Shown here one piece after another: positions 16,230 through 25,913 of a stretch of 64,000 bases of DNA. The stretch lies in assembly GCA_902727895.1 (NCBI GenBank), contig CACVAP010000068.1:1-64000 (forward strand). Direction: 5' to 3'. A program made the position numbers and the translations under genes. The first letter of the stretch is position 1; each line of letters opens with the position of its first letter. This stretch comes from an uncultured Sulfurovum sp. (GTDB lineage: Bacteria; Campylobacterota; Campylobacteria; Campylobacterales; Sulfurovaceae). A model generated the notes under the pieces. It searched no databases and was not told the origin of the DNA. It worked only from the letters and a program-made list of their open reading frames with translations.

Positions 16230-19200
16230 TTATTTTTCTTTCCAAAGTTCAACTGAACTTACTAAAAGTTTCCCTTCTTTTTCAATGACAGTCAACAAGT
16301 GTTTACTTTCACCCGTTAATGTCTTTTTCCCATTGTAAATACTAAAATCAAAACTTACTTTGACTTTCACACTTTTTTCATGATGCTCTTCAATGCTAGT
16401 TATGAGATTAGAATAAGCACGTTTTGACCAATCCTGAAAGTATTGTCTTTTGTCAGCTAAGAGTGCTTCTTTTTTGACATTTTTACTTCTAAAATAAATG
16501 TTTAGTGGGAAGTCAAAATAGTTGGCAAACTCAAGAGGGTTATTTGAGTTCATCTCTTGTCTGTATATTTTTTTGACTAAGCTTTCTGCTTTTTGTTCAA
16601 AAGTACTTTGTACTGTTTCGTCTTTAGGGCTTGGTGTGTTTGGTGTTGTAGTATCTTTCAAGCTCTTTACGGTTAGGCTAGGAGCCACTTTAGCATGGTC
16701 TGCTATACGTGGGTCATACATGGCTTCTGCAATGGTTGCTGGAAGCTTACATTCTCCAATACTACTAACCAGTAGAGGAGCGTAGATAATACCTCTATTT
16801 TCGATGCTAATATTCTTTTTTAGAGCTTTACTATATTTTTTCTTATCTGCCAAATTAACAAAGTATAAGATTCTGTCATCTTGGATCTCTTTATGTGATA
16901 GGTCTATGTTTTCGTTTTTAAAATGAGGTTCATGCTCGCTAATATTATTGTTGATAATACTAAGACAAGCAGGAATTTTTTGGTTTACTACTACATGACT
17001 GATTTTTCCATAATTTACTAGGGTCACTTTAGAAAAGATTTTGTCACCTTGCTTGAGGTTATTCAAATCTATTTTTGCACCATTCGCATTTACAAATGCT
17101 TGTGTAATGCTAAGTTCCTTTTGGGTTGATAGTTCATTTTTAAGTTTTTTAGGAAGATTCTTAACCAATTCAATAGAGTAACTTACATTAGAGCTGTTAG
17201 GTGAAAGTTCAATGGAAGGGCTTGTTACTTTGTCGACAGCTAAAAGTTTACTTTTCTTATAGGTTAAACTTTTGTCATTGACCTTGACAGTAACATCAAT
17301 TTTACTGTTTTTAGCTTCCCCTAGATAAGTACTAACAGCCTTGAGTGCTAAAGCTTTCTCTTGTGTTGAGTAAAGATTAGAGAAGTCTTTTTGAATGGCA
17401 TCTAATTCACTGGCATCTTTATTAAAGTACTTTGTTTTAATAATGAAGTACAAGATCATATCTCGTACATTTGACTCAAAGTTCCCATTTTGATTACCAT
17501 AGATTTTGTAGCTTGAATTAGCGAGTTTAGCATTGTTTTCTATAAAGAGCTTATTTGCTTTTTCTTCTTTTCCTGTGGCATTTAGAATGGCAGCCATATA
17601 GTAGGTTGCTAAAAAGTCATCTTTGTACGTTTTCTTCTCATAAAGCATATTGGCAGTACTTGAAGAGAGTTGATCGTTTTCAGCTAAGATGTAGGCTGCA
17701 TAAAGTTGATGGAGTTTACTATAGGCAGCTTGATAGGAACCACTTTGAGAAGCAACAGCATTAAGCATGCTAAGGGTGTCTTCTTTAAGTTTCTCTTTGA
17801 TAGAACCTTTAGCTCTGTCAATTTCAAGTAAGGTTTGTGCTGTATAAAGAGAGGCATAAGGAGAAACAGTATCTCCTCCTTCCCAGTATTCAAATTCACC
17901 ATAGTAGTTTTGCATATTATGAAGCTTTTTAATACCTTGTAAGATGAAGTTCTCACTGTCTTTAATCAGTTCATCACTCTTTAAAAATGCTTTGGCATGA
18001 TGCATGGCAGAAAGTTTAGAGGAGGTTTGTTCTGCACAGCCATAAGGATAAGAGATTAAGTATTTCAAGTCATCTCGTAAAGCACCGATGAGATTGTCAG
18101 AAAGACTAATGTAAGCTTTTGCTCCCTCATATTCTTTTGGAACTTTAAATGTCATTTCTTTTGATGCTAGACCTTTAAATATTTTACTAGAGAGTGGATA
18201 AGGACTTAAAATAGGCAGTTCAAGTGATTTAGAAATTTCTACTTTATCATACTTCGCAACAAGGACAATATTTCCTTTTCCCACATTTTTTGCAGAGAGT
18301 TTAGCCACAACAGACAGAGAACTGTTTGCTGGAATTTTAAGGTTTTTTTCTTGAAGCTCTAAGCTTATGTTGTTTGAGCTTACAGAAGACAAGCTCACTT
18401 CTTTATCTGTCTTCGTGGTATTGAAAACACGAACGGGTACATTTATTTTGTCTCCGACTAAACTGTAGAGTGGAAAAGAAGGCTTAATCATTACATCATC
18501 TTTTATGACGATGTCTTGCGTGCTAACGCCAATGCTGTCTTCATTGATGGCTATGGCAACAACAGCTGCTCTACCGTTAAATTCTGGGATGTTAATGTCA
18601 AGCTTCACCATACCATCAGAACTTTCTACTATTCCAGACCAAATCATAAATGGTTTAATACGTTTACCCAAATCAGGGGCTAAGTGTTTTTGTTTTTTAC
18701 TCAGACTATCACCAGCACCAAAGTCTACTAATTTACCCTCGGCTATGTGGCTTAAAAGCTGGTCATATAAATCATAATAGCTTAAGCGTTTGTTAGGTAC
18801 TTCATTAAAGTAGTCAAAGATTGTTGGTGCCTGCTGATCTAGTAGTTGTAAAATTCCTCGGTCAACAATACTAACGAGTATCTTGGAGGGTTTAGAGGTT
18901 TTAATTTGTATGGGTAAAGTAGTTTTTGACTTAGTACTTTTTAGCAGAGCTAGGTCTATTTTAATTTTATGTTCTTCACGGTTAGGTTTAACAAATTTAT
19001 AACCCATGGCTCTAAAAGGTATTAGCATAGAAGAACTGTCTGTCGCGCGTATGACAGTAGCGTGTAAACGTAGACCTCGTCCTACATCTTCTGTAATCTT
19101 TAGAGAGGTTTTAGCTACGCCTTTTGTAATCTCAACTACTTTATAGTTGTCGATCTTTTCACCTTCTAGCGTAAGAAGTAATTGTCCTTTTAAGATAGGA

Positions 19201-21926
19201 GACTTTATTTGTACTTGAAGTGTGTCACCTTTTTTGTATAGTTTATCTTCAAATTTAATTTCAACTGTTTTTAGGTCATTTTTAGGAGATACATTAGAGT
19301 AGTTCCATGAAAAAACATCAAAGTTTTCTGACGCTGAGTGACCACCTAAACGGTCATGTATTTCTACGATGTAGTCACCATTTCTTGAGATTTCTCTGGA
19401 AAAATTTTCATTGCTATTTAGGCTGAAATTATCAACAACAGTGGTCTCTTTATCCCAGTTATAATGTCCATCCGAATAGTCATAATGCCACGCTATATGT
19501 TTAACAACAGCATAGAGTTTACGTTTAATGAGTACGCCTGTAAGTGGGTCAATTAAAACAGCTTTACCTTCTAGTTTTTGACCTTTTTCAAATGAATTCT
19601 TAGTTACTTTTAGTCCAACCATTGCCTCATAAGGATAAAGTTTAACTTTTTTATAGGCAGAGACAGGTTGGGCATCATCCATAATGGTAACCCCTAACAT
19701 GGCTTCTAAAATAGAAGGTACTTTTTGAGTAAGTGAATTTTTCATGATTACTTTAAACTCACCATTGGCATCTAGGACGATGTCTTCAGTATGCTCTATA
19801 TAGGAGTTTATATTACTTTTAGCCAGAGACTCATTGCTGAAGTTATAATTTTTAAAGGCTTTATTTATGTAGTCTATTGGGCGTGCATTTAGACTGATTT
19901 TTCCTTGTAAGTTTGAGGCAGCAGCACCAAAAAGGTAAGATGAACGAATGTTCACATTCATAAGTTCGTCTATCTGATAAATCTCTTTGTCTGTCTTAAT
20001 GCTATTTTCAATTTTTGGAGGCATAAAGGCTTCAACTTTTATGATTTTATGACCAATAATATTGTCACCTAGAGAAACTTCTAGTTTATAGTTTCCTGAT
20101 TGGTCATTGGCATCGAGTTGGTAGTTAAAGTCAATGAGTCCATACTTGTCGGTGTTGTAAACTTTTTCATGCACTTTCTTTCCATAGAGTTCTTTAAAAA
20201 CAACTTTAACTGGAATCTTAGAAGCTGAGATAAAATCTCTGTCTTTTACTGTAAGTAAGGCATTTATTTTTGCTTTTGGACGGACAATGTCAGACTGAAA
20301 ATAAACATGGGCTTTAAAACGTTCTACTTGTTCTAAAAGCTGTGAAGTTGAAGGAGAATCAATACTGTCACTAAGAGCTAAAAAGTTCTTGTCTTCTCCA
20401 CTTTGAACGATGATTCCTTTTACGACAGTTTTCAACATCTCTTTATTGATAATCGCTACACCATCAGCATTGGTTTTAGCTTGGGCAAGTAATTGGTTAT
20501 TCACACCATAAACTTGGACTTCTGCACCTTTAATTGGTTTAGCCTTGTCTAAAGATAAGACAGAAACAAAAGCTTGTTCCTTTCCTATGTTCGCTGTGAT
20601 TCCAAGGTTAGAAAGAAAGAGGATTTTAGATGCAGCACGTTCTTCGGTCTCGCCATTAATAAGTTCAGCGTAACGAAGTGTCACTTTGTAAATACCCACA
20701 GATAAGTTATTTTTACTTAAGTCTGAGAGTTTAAATTTTTGTTTCACTAAGACGTTTTTCTTTTGGTTTAGTATAAGCTCTTTAGTAAAAACTTCTTTGC
20801 TGTACTCATCAACATTTTCTTGCTTAGCTTCGGAGAAATTCATAAAGTAACGTAAGTTATCGTCTAGAACACGCTCTACAATAAGTGTCGCTTTGTCAAT
20901 GTTTACAGATGAAAATGCAAGTTCTCCAGCATTTGAAATGTAAGGTTTATCATCATCAAAAAGGACAACCTTTGCACGGTCTGAAGTTTTAAGACTGTAT
21001 TGAACATCTTCTTTCATTTCACGATAGTAAGAGGTAAGCCCAGCTTTCAAGGTAACGGTATAGTTGCTGTTTGGTTTGAACTCTTTTGAGGTAACATCGT
21101 GGTAGTAGTAGGCTTCCTGAATGTTATAACGCGTTCGCATTCTTTCACCTAGGTATTTGTAATTACTTACTTGAAAGCTCTCTATGCCTTCAACTTCAAT
21201 GCTTTCCTTTGTATTCTTGGTTAAGTTATCAGGAACAAAAATACGTAGTGCAAAGTCCCCATTGGGTAAAGCGACCATTTGGGGAGCATCAGAAATACTC
21301 AAAGACTTTTTTTCTGGGTCAAGATTTATAGGCTTTTTTGATTCGTTAAAGTTTTTACTGTAACTTTCAGGATAAGCAGTACCATGAGTGCTGATTAGTT
21401 TTGGATTTATGTTAAGCTCAATGGTGTTTTTTCCAATTTCTTCGCTAATTTGAAGTATCAAGTCTTTACGGTTATGCTCCAAGACTTTATAGTTCAGTGT
21501 GGTTTTTGAAAGCTTATCTATTTTAGTAAGTGTTAGTCCTTCTTTAATACTCTTTTTATTAATGCTGTCATTAAAACTTAGGCGTAGTATTTTCTCTTTA
21601 TTAAAGTAGTTGGCACTTAACACACTAAAGGCTTCTGTGCTAAAAGAAAAAGGAGTTTCTTCATAACTACAGTTGTATTTAGTAGATGTTTGTAGCTGTC
21701 TTTGAGGAATAACTTTTAATTTCGAGCGAGATTCTACTTTATAAACAGCAGAAAGTTTTGGAGAACAAGAGAGTAACGGTTGATATGTATAATTTAGGCT
21801 AGTATCAAAACTAGAAGCTGTGTTATTAAGCTCAAATGAGACATCAACTGCTGTGGGACTTTTTGTAGTATTAATTTCTGCAAAAAGTAATGAGGTGAAA
21901 AGGAGGGGGAGGAGAGTTTTTTTCAT
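16230..21926 (-). CDS. Bacterial alpha-2-macroglobulin (YfhM-like), with an extra C-terminal domain
   Basis: This 1898-residue protein should trap attacking proteases in the periplasm. The start (MKKTLLPLLFTSLLFAE) is a cleavable signal peptide with no lipobox, unlike the E. coli lipoprotein. A long series of MG-type beta domains follows. Near residue 1295 lies the thioester motif SYPYGCAEQT, and a helical thioester domain follows. The last ~130 residues (from about KAESLVKKIYRQ) look like a separate alpha+beta NTF2/SnoaL-like domain ending in SSVELWKEK; this addition is unusual and the fold is inferred. Its classic partner, penicillin-binding protein 1C, is nearby on the same strand, separated by an opposite-strand lipoprotein gene. 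Confidence 0.92.
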   Translation of the reverse strand: MKKTLLPLLFTSLLFAEINTTKSPTAVDVSFELNNTASSFDTSLNYTYQPLLSCSPKLSAVYKVESRSKLKVIPQRQLQTSTKYNCSYEETPFSFSTEAFSVLSANYFNKEKILRLSFNDSINKKSIKEGLTLTKIDKLSKTTLNYKVLEHNRKDLILQISEEIGKNTIELNINPKLISTHGTAYPESYSKNFNESKKPINLDPEKKSLSISDAPQMVALPNGDFALRIFVPDNLTKNTKESIEVEGIESFQVSNYKYLGERMRTRYNIQEAYYYHDVTSKEFKPNSNYTVTLKAGLTSYYREMKEDVQYSLKTSDRAKVVLFDDDKPYISNAGELAFSSVNIDKATLIVERVLDDNLRYFMNFSEAKQENVDEYSKEVFTKELILNQKKNVLVKQKFKLSDLSKNNLSVGIYKVTLRYAELINGETEERAASKILFLSNLGITANIGKEQAFVSVLSLDKAKPIKGAEVQVYGVNNQLLAQAKTNADGVAIINKEMLKTVVKGIIVQSGEDKNFLALSDSIDSPSTSQLLEQVERFKAHVYFQSDIVRPKAKINALLTVKDRDFISASKIPVKVVFKELYGKKVHEKVYNTDKYGLIDFNYQLDANDQSGNYKLEVSLGDNIIGHKIIKVEAFMPPKIENSIKTDKEIYQIDELMNVNIRSSYLFGAAASNLQGKISLNARPIDYINKAFKNYNFSNESLAKSNINSYIEHTEDIVLDANGEFKVIMKNSLTQKVPSILEAMLGVTIMDDAQPVSAYKKVKLYPYEAMVGLKVTKNSFEKGQKLEGKAVLIDPLTGVLIKRKLYAVVKHIAWHYDYSDGHYNWDKETTVVDNFSLNSNENFSREISRNGDYIVEIHDRLGGHSASENFDVFSWNYSNVSPKNDLKTVEIKFEDKLYKKGDTLQVQIKSPILKGQLLLTLEGEKIDNYKVVEITKGVAKTSLKITEDVGRGLRLHATVIRATDSSSMLIPFRAMGYKFVKPNREEHKIKIDLALLKSTKSKTTLPIQIKTSKPSKILVSIVDRGILQLLDQQAPTIFDYFNEVPNKRLSYYDLYDQLLSHIAEGKLVDFGAGDSLSKKQKHLAPDLGKRIKPFMIWSGIVESSDGMVKLDINIPEFNGRAAVVAIAINEDSIGVSTQDIVIKDDVMIKPSFPLYSLVGDKINVPVRVFNTTKTDKEVSLSSVSSNNISLELQEKNLKIPANSSLSVVAKLSAKNVGKGNIVLVAKYDKVEISKSLELPILSPYPLSSKIFKGLASKEMTFKVPKEYEGAKAYISLSDNLIGALRDDLKYLISYPYGCAEQTSSKLSAMHHAKAFLKSDELIKDSENFILQGIKKLHNMQNYYGEFEYWEGGDTVSPYASLYTAQTLLEIDRAKGSIKEKLKEDTLSMLNAVASQSGSYQAAYSKLHQLYAAYILAENDQLSSSTANMLYEKKTYKDDFLATYYMAAILNATGKEEKANKLFIENNAKLANSSYKIYGNQNGNFESNVRDMILYFIIKTKYFNKDASELDAIQKDFSNLYSTQEKALALKAVSTYLGEAKNSKIDVTVKVNDKSLTYKKSKLLAVDKVTSPSIELSPNSSNVSYSIELVKNLPKKLKNELSTQKELSITQAFVNANGAKIDLNNLKQGDKIFSKVTLVNYGKISHVVVNQKIPACLSIINNNISEHEPHFKNENIDLSHKEIQDDRILYFVNLADKKKYSKALKKNISIENRGIIYAPLLVSSIGECKLPATIAEAMYDPRIADHAKVAPSLTVKSLKDTTTPNTPSPKDETVQSTFEQKAESLVKKIYRQEMNSNNPLEFANYFDFPLNIYFRSKNVKKEALLADKRQYFQDWSKRAYSNLITSIEEHHEKSVKVKVSFDFSIYNGKKTLTGESKHLLTVIEKEGKLLVSSVELWKEK

Positions 21927-22031
21927 AACAGACCCTTTTTGTTTATTTTAACGTAAATTTATGATAAAAAGTGAATTATTGTACTTTTTATGCTAGTCTA
22001 CGCTTTAAAAAATAATTTAGAAGGATGATTA

Positions 22032-22523
22032 ATGAATAAAATATTACCTATGGCACTGGTTACAGGAACTTTACTATTTGTAGGGTGTGCTGAAAAAGAG
22101 ATTAAAAAAGATGCAGTAGCAAATGTACCAGTGGCAAGCAATGACGTGTATGATGTGGTTGTTAATAAAAGCATTAAAGATTGTCAAGAATATGATATAA
22201 CGTTAAATAAAGAACGAACAAATGATTTTATGAGAAGAAGTCCGAAGAAGACAATTGAGCAAGCAGCACAGCAAGAAGCAAAAACACCTCAAAAACTTTG
22301 CGAATTTTTTGCAGAAGAGACTTCACCTGAGAAAATTGAACAAGTAGAGCTGTTTAGCAATAAGATTATTAAAGGTTGTGCGAATGCTGGTGTAACTTTA
22401 TCTGAGACAGGTATACGTTCTAAAATCCTTAGCTTACCATTTTTTGTAATTAAAAAAGGTTTAGCTTCAAATGATCAAACATCATTAAAAGAATGTCAAC
22501 TAATGGAAAAAAAGTATAAGTAA
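22032..22523 (+). CDS. Small lipoprotein of unknown function
   Basis: A lipoprotein signal (MNKILPMALVTGTLLFVGC, lipobox FVGC) is followed by ~145 mainly helical, charged residues. Four cysteines are scattered through the mature part (KDCQEYD, KLCEFFA, KGCANAG, KECQLME), which could form two disulfides in the periplasm. I do not recognise the family. Its position between pbpC and the macroglobulin gene, on the opposite strand, suggests insertion into an ancestral pair. GAAGGATGATTA precedes the ATG. Its stop lies 5 bases from the convergent end of pbpC. Confidence 0.75.
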   Translation: MNKILPMALVTGTLLFVGCAEKEIKKDAVANVPVASNDVYDVVVNKSIKDCQEYDITLNKERTNDFMRRSPKKTIEQAAQQEAKTPQKLCEFFAEETSPEKIEQVELFSNKIIKGCANAGVTLSETGIRSKILSLPFFVIKKGLASNDQTSLKECQLMEKKYK

Positions 22524-22528
22524 GTTAC

Positions 22529-24730
22529 TTAGATCTCCTCTACTGTAACTTCAATACTCCTCATCTTAGCCCCTTCATCCAAACAAGATATTTGGTGTTT
22601 CCCTGGGCTAAGATAATGGTAAAGTGCTTTACCTGAACTACTAATGATTGGTTCATTGTTATCAATACGCCAATAAACTTTACTTTTCTCTTCAAATGAA
22701 AAACATTCTAATTTACTTTCCTTCATGCTTTTTGGTAAAAGAATATTATGACTGTAAGTCTTTTGATGAATGGGACTGGTAATAAGGGGTTTATAGGCTT
22801 TCCATTTTGCATAACATGAATGGCTTTTTAGTTCATTTATAGATTGAATACTTCCTTGTTTCTGTAAATAAGAAAGCACTTCAGCACGCATGGTATTACA
22901 TTCATTTTTAAGGTCAACATCTTCTATGACAGTATCTTGTATTTTTTGTTTACAAACTCCAAGTTGTATGGCATCTTGACAAATAGTTTTTTTGACAATG
23001 CCCTTTGGTTGTTGAAACCATGTTTGTTGACCTAAAAGTTTAAATATTTTAAAAAGTGTTGGTGAGGCTATTTTAAGTCCTGTAGCATGTTTGCCTTGGT
23101 ATTTTTTAGAAGCAGCTCCTGAGAAGTTACCATACCACACAGCCACGGTATACTTGGGGGTATACCCAATGGTTAGCATGTCTTTAGCATGTGCAGAAGT
23201 ACCTGTTTTAAAAGCAACCTTGGTCATACTCTTCATTTGTCCCCATGTTGCAGAAAAAGAGAGTCTAGGTGCATCAGCTAATATGTTGGAAACTAAGTAA
23301 GTTGCTTCTGGATTGAGTAGTTGTAAGGGTTTTTCTTTTTTTCGGTTTTTTAAATACGATGCTTGCTGGTAAGCTCCTCCATTGGCTAACATGGCAAAAA
23401 GCTCAGCATTTTCTTTTAGAGGCAGTCCTAAACCTCCTAATGTCAAAGAAGAGCCATAATAAGACTTTGGACGAGTCAATGAGCTGATTTGTGTCTTTTG
23501 AAGTAAAGAAAAGAGGCTTTTGTCTTTGAGTAGTCTATCTAATTCAACTGCTGGAATGTTGAGTGAAAGTTGTAGAGCCTCTGTAGCCGTTACTTCTCCT
23601 AAATACTCTTTGGAATAGTTCATAGGTTTGTAGCCATTTATAAACATGGGAACATCAAATACTTTTTTAAGAGGAGTAATAAGACCTTCCTCCAAAGCAC
23701 GGGCGTAGACAAAAGGTTTAAGTGTTGACCCTGGTGAGACTAGAGCTTTTAGTCCATCATTTTGACCTCCATATTGACGGTCATAAAAATCTTGTGAAGC
23801 AACATACGCCACAATATTCATACTTTTATTCTCTATAATAATAGCTGTAGCATTGTGGATGTTAAAGTTTTTAACTTCTTTTACGCCTTCGCTAATAAGT
23901 TTTTGAACTTGACTTTGAATACGCATGTCAATGCTCGTATATATTTGACCTTGTTCTTTAATTTGTGCTGTTAGATGAGGTATTTTGTTAGGTAGGTTTT
24001 GAATATTAACGGTGATATGTTCTTCTTTGGCACGTTGATATTCTTCTTTCTCTAGTAAACCTATTTCTTTTATACGTTTAAGTAGTTTGTTTTTAATGGG
24101 ATTTAGATTCTTACTATTGGACTTAGGACGATTGGCATTAGGGTTTTTAGGAATGCTGGTTAAGTAAGCTATTTGTGAGAGTGAAAGAGATGAAGGTTCT
24201 AGTTGGAAGTATTTTAAAGAAGCAGAAGCAAAGCCTTCTACATTTCCTCCATAAGGAGCATTGTTGAGGTAGAAAGTCAGGATTTCATCTTTAGTATATT
24301 GCCACTCAAGTTGAAAGGCTTGAAACATCTCAATGAGTTTTTGACTAAGAGTACGAGGTTTATTGTGCATCATACGTGCAACTTGCATGGTAATGGTTGA
24401 CGCACCTATTTTACCTTGATTGGTGAGATTAAACCATAAAGCACGAACAATAGAGAAGTGGTTTACTCCAAAATGTTGCTCAAAATATTGGTCTTCATAG
24501 GCTAAAACAATTTTTTTAACATTGGAGTTCAAAGCTTCTTTTTTGATGGGTACGCGTAAGAATCCATCGGGGCTTAATTTAAGGGCAATAAGATGTTTAG
24601 AATTATCATAAATTAGGGTTGACTGAGGTTTATTTAGTCGAGCTGTATTGAGAGGAAAAAGATAATGAAGTAAGTAGAATAATAAAAGGACAGTTGTAAC
24701 GCTTATAAGTATTTGCTTTGTATATTTCAT
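22529..24730 (-). CDS. pbpC: Penicillin-binding protein 1C (bifunctional transglycosylase/transpeptidase)
   Basis: An N-terminal membrane anchor (ILISVTTVLLLFYLLHYLF) precedes a GT51 glycosyltransferase domain. The glycosyltransferase motifs are EDQYFEQHFGVN and GASTITMQVARM. The transpeptidase domain carries the SxxK active-site serine in SPGSTLKPF (~residue 335), the SLN motif, and KTGTSAHAKD (~508). The C-terminal ~90 residues match the beta domain typical of PBP1C (ending HQISCLDEGAKMRS). It polymerises and cross-links peptidoglycan and is the usual partner of YfhM-type macroglobulins. The length of 733 residues is normal. Confidence 0.94.
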   Translation of the reverse strand: MKYTKQILISVTTVLLLFYLLHYLFPLNTARLNKPQSTLIYDNSKHLIALKLSPDGFLRVPIKKEALNSNVKKIVLAYEDQYFEQHFGVNHFSIVRALWFNLTNQGKIGASTITMQVARMMHNKPRTLSQKLIEMFQAFQLEWQYTKDEILTFYLNNAPYGGNVEGFASASLKYFQLEPSSLSLSQIAYLTSIPKNPNANRPKSNSKNLNPIKNKLLKRIKEIGLLEKEEYQRAKEEHITVNIQNLPNKIPHLTAQIKEQGQIYTSIDMRIQSQVQKLISEGVKEVKNFNIHNATAIIIENKSMNIVAYVASQDFYDRQYGGQNDGLKALVSPGSTLKPFVYARALEEGLITPLKKVFDVPMFINGYKPMNYSKEYLGEVTATEALQLSLNIPAVELDRLLKDKSLFSLLQKTQISSLTRPKSYYGSSLTLGGLGLPLKENAELFAMLANGGAYQQASYLKNRKKEKPLQLLNPEATYLVSNILADAPRLSFSATWGQMKSMTKVAFKTGTSAHAKDMLTIGYTPKYTVAVWYGNFSGAASKKYQGKHATGLKIASPTLFKIFKLLGQQTWFQQPKGIVKKTICQDAIQLGVCKQKIQDTVIEDVDLKNECNTMRAEVLSYLQKQGSIQSINELKSHSCYAKWKAYKPLITSPIHQKTYSHNILLPKSMKESKLECFSFEEKSKVYWRIDNNEPIISSSGKALYHYLSPGKHQISCLDEGAKMRSIEVTVEEI

Positions 24731-24835
24731 TTATTATCTTTTTTGATTATAGCTTGTATAGAATAAAAGCTAAATTTATAGAGGGACTAAACCGAATATT
24801 TAGTGAAGCAGTTGCTTAGATAGTTAATTATGTAG

Positions 24836-24841
24836 TATAAT
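24836..24841 (+). promoter_or_regulatory. Probable -10 box for the FecR-OmpA-kinase operon
   Basis: TATAAT lies ~55 bases before the FecR-like gene, whose ATG has a strong AGAGGAG ribosome site. The three following genes are joined without gaps, so one promoter could serve all. Confidence 0.5.
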
Positions 24842-24896
24842 ATATAATTATTTACTTAATTATTAACATTAGAATTAAATCAAAAGAGGAGAATGT

Positions 24897-25322
24897 ATGA
24901 AAGTCGGGAAAATTGCATTAATAGGACTGTTACTTAGTAATTTAGGATTTGCGAGTGTAGGTATTATTAAAAATATGACAGGTAAAGTAGAGTTAAAAAG
25001 AGCTAAACAAGTGATGGTTTTAGCAAAAGGTAGTCGTTTAGAAAATGGTGATATTGTTTTAACGAAATCTAAAAGCTCAATAGGAATTGTGTTTGATGAT
25101 GGTACACGTATATCACTTGGGGAAAAAGCAATTTTTTTAATTAATAAATTCAAGGTTGACCCAAGTAAGAAAGAGTATGATGTTGATTTAAAGTTGGAAA
25201 AAGGTAAAGCTGTTTTTTCATCTGGAAAAGTTGGTGTACTAGCACCAGAGTCTGTAAAATTTCGTATCCCTGAGGGTATTATAGGGATTAGAGGTACTAA
25301 ATTTGCTGTGGAGGTCAAATAA
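24897..25322 (+). CDS. Exported FecR-domain protein
   Basis: A signal peptide (MKVGKIALIGLLLSNLGFAS) leads into a single FecR domain. Its motifs include NGDIVLTKSKSSIGIVFDDG (LxxGDxVxT-like), ISLGEKAIFLINKF and the closing GIRGTKFAVEV. Unlike classical FecR it has no cytoplasmic anti-sigma part, so it probably acts as a periplasmic ligand-binding or sensing module. The stop at 25320-25322 abuts the GTG start of the OmpA-lipoprotein gene. Linkage to a CHASE2 kinase suggests a shared envelope-sensing pathway. Confidence 0.85.
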   Translation: MKVGKIALIGLLLSNLGFASVGIIKNMTGKVELKRAKQVMVLAKGSRLENGDIVLTKSKSSIGIVFDDGTRISLGEKAIFLINKFKVDPSKKEYDVDLKLEKGKAVFSSGKVGVLAPESVKFRIPEGIIGIRGTKFAVEVK

Positions 25323-25910
25323 GTGTATTATAAATCATTATTTATAGCGTTATTAGTGTTTGTTGTGACAGGTTGTTCTAAAACAACAGTCGTTTTATTG
25401 GACAGTGGAAAAAGTGAAAATGCAATTTTGGTAGGTAATGAAAAAGGTGAAACCAAGATTGATAAAGTAGGAAGTTACGTTAATTTAAAAGACAAAGAAA
25501 CAGCTGTGAGTGAAGTTAAAACAATGTCTAAAGATGAGATATCTGATAGGTTTGCAAAAGTATTAGCAGCTGCACCATTAAAACCTCTTAGTTATACTTT
25601 GTATTTTGAAAATGCTACAACTTTAACTAAAGATTCAGAGCTTCAGCTTATAAAGGCACTTAAGTCCATTGAAGAGCGTTCGCCTTGTGTTGTTGATATT
25701 ATTGGTCATACTGATACTGTTGGTTCCAGTGAAATTAATCTAAAAGTTTCACTAAAAAGAGCTAAATATATTGAGTCTCTTATTAAAGCTAAAGGTATAA
25801 AAGTACTTGAGTTAGTTGCTAAAGGTTATGGTGAAGAGGATTTATTGCTGAAGACAGCTGATAATGTGAATGAAATTAAAAATAGAAATGTAGAGATTTT
25901 TATTAAATAA
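25323..25910 (+). CDS. OmpA-family peptidoglycan-binding lipoprotein
   Basis: The start is GTG, directly after the FecR stop. A lipoprotein signal (SLFIALLVFVVTGC, lipobox VTGC) precedes ~80 residues of unknown structure. An OmpA C-terminal domain spans ~95-195: DIIGHTDTVGSSEINLKVSL, RAKYIESLI and the closing NRNVEIFIK are the peptidoglycan-contact motifs. It should tether an envelope complex to the wall. It is the middle gene of a FecR / OmpA / CHASE2-kinase operon, with no spacer on either side. Confidence 0.85.
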   Translation: MYYKSLFIALLVFVVTGCSKTTVVLLDSGKSENAILVGNEKGETKIDKVGSYVNLKDKETAVSEVKTMSKDEISDRFAKVLAAAPLKPLSYTLYFENATTLTKDSELQLIKALKSIEERSPCVVDIIGHTDTVGSSEINLKVSLKRAKYIESLIKAKGIKVLELVAKGYGEEDLLLKTADNVNEIKNRNVEIFIK

Positions 25911-25913
25911 TTG

